This document shows, piece after piece, positions 62,569-64,000 of a stretch of 64,000 nucleotides of DNA (the first letter of the stretch is position 1; every line of letters starts with the position of its first letter). This DNA is from Rhizobiales bacterium Ga0077545 (GTDB taxonomy: Bacteria > Pseudomonadota > Alphaproteobacteria > Rhizobiales > Methylopilaceae). The stretch covers positions 1 to 64,000 of the forward strand of contig LNEV01000017.1 of assembly GCA_001464335.1 (NCBI GenBank), written 5' to 3'. A model generated the notes under the pieces. The model was given only the letters and a program-made list of their open reading frames with translations, searched no databases and was not told the DNA's origin. The position numbers were made by a program, and so were the translations under genes.

Positions 62569-63678
62569 TTAGGCCGAAACCACCCTGATGTGATTGTCCC
62601 ACATATAACGGTCGAAATCGGAGCCCCCAAGACGACGGAGATCCTGGCGATCCGCGCGCGCCAGGCGAACGCCAGCATTGCCCGAGGAGATCACGAAGGT
62701 GCCACTCTCGGGTGCGGGCGCGACGCCACATACATCCGGCAGCGCTGCGAGACCGAGATATGTGCCCGACATCCGGTCCCAGAACGCGGCCATGCCGCCG
62801 CGCGGGCTGGTGGCGCAGATGAGTTGCCCCGAGCCATCGAGCGAGACGGCACCGAGATAATTGTTGAGGCGGTAGAGATCATCGTCCGGCATCGCCAGCA
62901 TGCGCGTCGTGCCGTCCGGGCGCACCGTACCGACCAGAAGCGGCATCTCCTCGGGCTCGCCCTCGTACTGACAGGCAAACACCGCCTCCCCCTCCTGCGC
63001 CACCGCCAGATGGCGGAACGACAGTCCGGACATGTCGCGGCCGAAGTCGATCTTGTGCTTTGCCTCGCCGGTCAACGGATCGACGAAGGAAAGGCTCGGC
63101 GACATCTGCGCCTTGTTGAGAATCTCGCGTCCCGTCTGCGGATCGGTCTTCTGGCCGCCATTGGCGACGAGGAGAAGCTCGTTGCCCGGCAGGAAGGCCA
63201 CATCGTGGGGACCGATGCCATGCGTCGGCTGTTCGCCGATCCGCTCGTAATTGCGCGCGACATCGTAAATGCCGAGCACGCCCTGCCCTGCATCGAGATC
63301 GTTTTCCGTGGCGTAGAGAAGCCGCCCGTCCGCCGAATAAAGGCCGTGGCCGTAATAGTGGCGGCGCGGCGGGCTGCGGACTACGGTACGCACAGTCCCG
63401 TCTGTGCGATCGACCACCGCGAGCCAATTGCCCGGACGGCGGGCAAAAATCGCAAGGTCCGTGTTGATCGGGTTCAGCGCGAGATCGTGCCCGCGATCGG
63501 GAAGCTCGGTACGGAACAGAATTCCACCATCCGCCGTGAAGAACGCCACGTGAGAATGTCCGCGCATGTCCTTGACAGAAGACACGTAAAGACGCTCGGC
63601 CCGCCCGAATGCGGGAGCCGCCCCCGCCGCGAACGATCCCGCCAGCGCAATCAGAAATGAGCGGCGGTCGATCTGCAT
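62569..63678 (-). CDS. DUF1513 exported protein
   Basis: A 369-residue protein with a Tat-like leader (MQIDRRSFLIALAGSFAAGA). The mature part looks like a seven-bladed propeller of the DUF1513 family: YVSSVKDMRGHSHVAFFTAD, DRGHDLALNPINTDLAIFAR, YYGHGLYSADGRLLYATEND, HGIGPHDVAFLPGNELLLVA, FRHLAVAQEGEAVFACQYEG. It lies 2 nt after the imelysin gene. The family is regularly the last member of imelysin/di-haem-oxidoreductase operons that respond to iron, but its own activity is unknown. Confidence 0.88.
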   Translation of the reverse strand: MQIDRRSFLIALAGSFAAGAAPAFGRAERLYVSSVKDMRGHSHVAFFTADGGILFRTELPDRGHDLALNPINTDLAIFARRPGNWLAVVDRTDGTVRTVVRSPPRRHYYGHGLYSADGRLLYATENDLDAGQGVLGIYDVARNYERIGEQPTHGIGPHDVAFLPGNELLLVANGGQKTDPQTGREILNKAQMSPSLSFVDPLTGEAKHKIDFGRDMSGLSFRHLAVAQEGEAVFACQYEGEPEEMPLLVGTVRPDGTTRMLAMPDDDLYRLNNYLGAVSLDGSGQLICATSPRGGMAAFWDRMSGTYLGLAALPDVCGVAPAPESGTFVISSGNAGVRLARADRQDLRRLGGSDFDRYMWDNHIRVVSA

Positions 63679-63680
63679 TC

Positions 63681-64000
63681 TCAGTCGCCGTCCAGCGAAT
63701 TGAAGCCGATCATGATCCCAAGTTTTGGCGGCACGTAACTGGCCGACAGATCGCGCGCGCTGCTCACCATGTTGCGCAGCAGAATGAGCCGGCTGCGCGC
63801 CGCCTCATCCCCGGCCATGTCCGGCAGAGGCGCGGGCAGATCGCGCGCGGTGCGCTCCGCCGTGCCGATGGCAATCATCAGGGACTGCCGCTCCTGCCCC
63901 GGCCCGAGAAACAGCCAGATGAGATCGGCCGCCGATTTCAGATTGTAGGCCATTGCCTCGTTCGACAGACCGCTGCGCCACCATTGCGCCGATCGCGGAC
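63681..64000 (-). CDS. imelysin-family (peptidase M75-like) protein, C-terminal part
   Basis: The window edge cuts the gene; 106 C-terminal codons are present. The frame stays open to the edge and reads SAQWWRSGLSNEAMAYNLKS, a known imelysin block, then LIWLFLGPG and a helical tail ending LGIMIGFNSLDGD, the usual end (GFNSxDGD) of the family. Imelysins are periplasmic or outer-membrane proteins tied to iron uptake. It is followed directly by DUF1513, supporting an iron-regulated operon that continues to the right. Confidence 0.85.
   Translation of the reverse strand, partial: PRSAQWWRSGLSNEAMAYNLKSAADLIWLFLGPGQERQSLMIAIGTAERTARDLPAPLPDMAGDEAARSRLILLRNMVSSARDLSASYVPPKLGIMIGFNSLDGD

Overview
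The window looks like a piece of a high-GC alphaproteobacterial chromosome, most likely order Hyphomicrobiales (Rhizobiales). The evidence is the gene content: a trxB-lsrB/vtlR pair, DUF992, BcsS, ExoD, an HWE histidine kinase, a liv operon with a DUF6867 gene after livF, a MatR-type malonate locus, a bioMNY-type biotin ECF transporter and a RIME-like intergenic palindrome. No rRNA or tRNA gene and no CRISPR array was seen. Gene ends and starts overlap very often (ATGA/GTGA), so most clusters are translationally coupled operons.

Region 1 (1-6.8 kb) is phage-derived. It holds the start of an XRE regulator with twin operators, a small exported protein, and a leftward operon: ERF annealing protein, YqaJ exonuclease, HNH nuclease, a 66-residue protein, a ParB-methyltransferase fusion, DUF5681 and the terminase large subunit. 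There is no integrase or structural gene in view. A stretch of AATTCCCTGT repeats and a possible small-RNA or attenuator leader lies between this cassette and trxB.

Region 2 (6.8-17 kb) is housekeeping: trxB, lsrB/vtlR, an EF-G paralogue with an altered switch II, DUF992, aspartate aminotransferase, GST, map-radC, and a TetR regulator divergent from a frameshifted SDR gene. Region 3 (16.7-20.3 kb) is a malonate locus in which matA and matB are one 957-codon gene, divergent from matR with two operator-like palindromes between them.

Region 4 (20.3-34.9 kb) has a copper-type MerR regulator with a 23-residue membrane peptide, a 3-hydroxyisobutyrate-dehydrogenase-like enzyme, ExoD, a secreted beta-propeller protein behind a PHO-box-like site, BcsS, an orphan FliK/FlhB-C pair, the livHMGF-DUF6867-livK branched-chain amino acid transporter and ccdA. 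Region 5 (35-43.4 kb) has an HWE kinase beside a chemoreceptor remnant, ettA, a Lys/Ala-rich H1-like protein, an ArsR-methyltransferase fusion coupled to metF, a GNAT, murI and two tandem paralogous secreted proteins.

Region 6 (43.4-51.7 kb) is one long leftward set: gnd-zwf-pgl (oxidative pentose phosphate / Entner-Doudoroff entry), then bioM-bioN-two bioY-acyl-CoA ligase-thiolase. Region 7 (52-61.7 kb) is a catabolic island: RpiR regulator, TRAP transporter, PuuA-like glutamine-synthetase homologue, aldehyde dehydrogenase, iron-type alcohol dehydrogenase, class I amidotransferase and HAD phosphatase. The last three kilobases hold a PAP2 phosphatase, a DUF1513 protein and the C-terminal end of an imelysin, a typical iron-linked pair.

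The most interesting items are the MatA-MatB fusion, the biotin-linked thiolase that has alanine where the second catalytic cysteine should be, the gamma-glutamyl-type pathway that contains an alcohol dehydrogenase, the probable leaderless autoregulated ArsR-methyltransferase/metF transcript, the leader upstream of trxB, and the modular orphan FliK. All assignments come from reading motifs and context; no database search was run.
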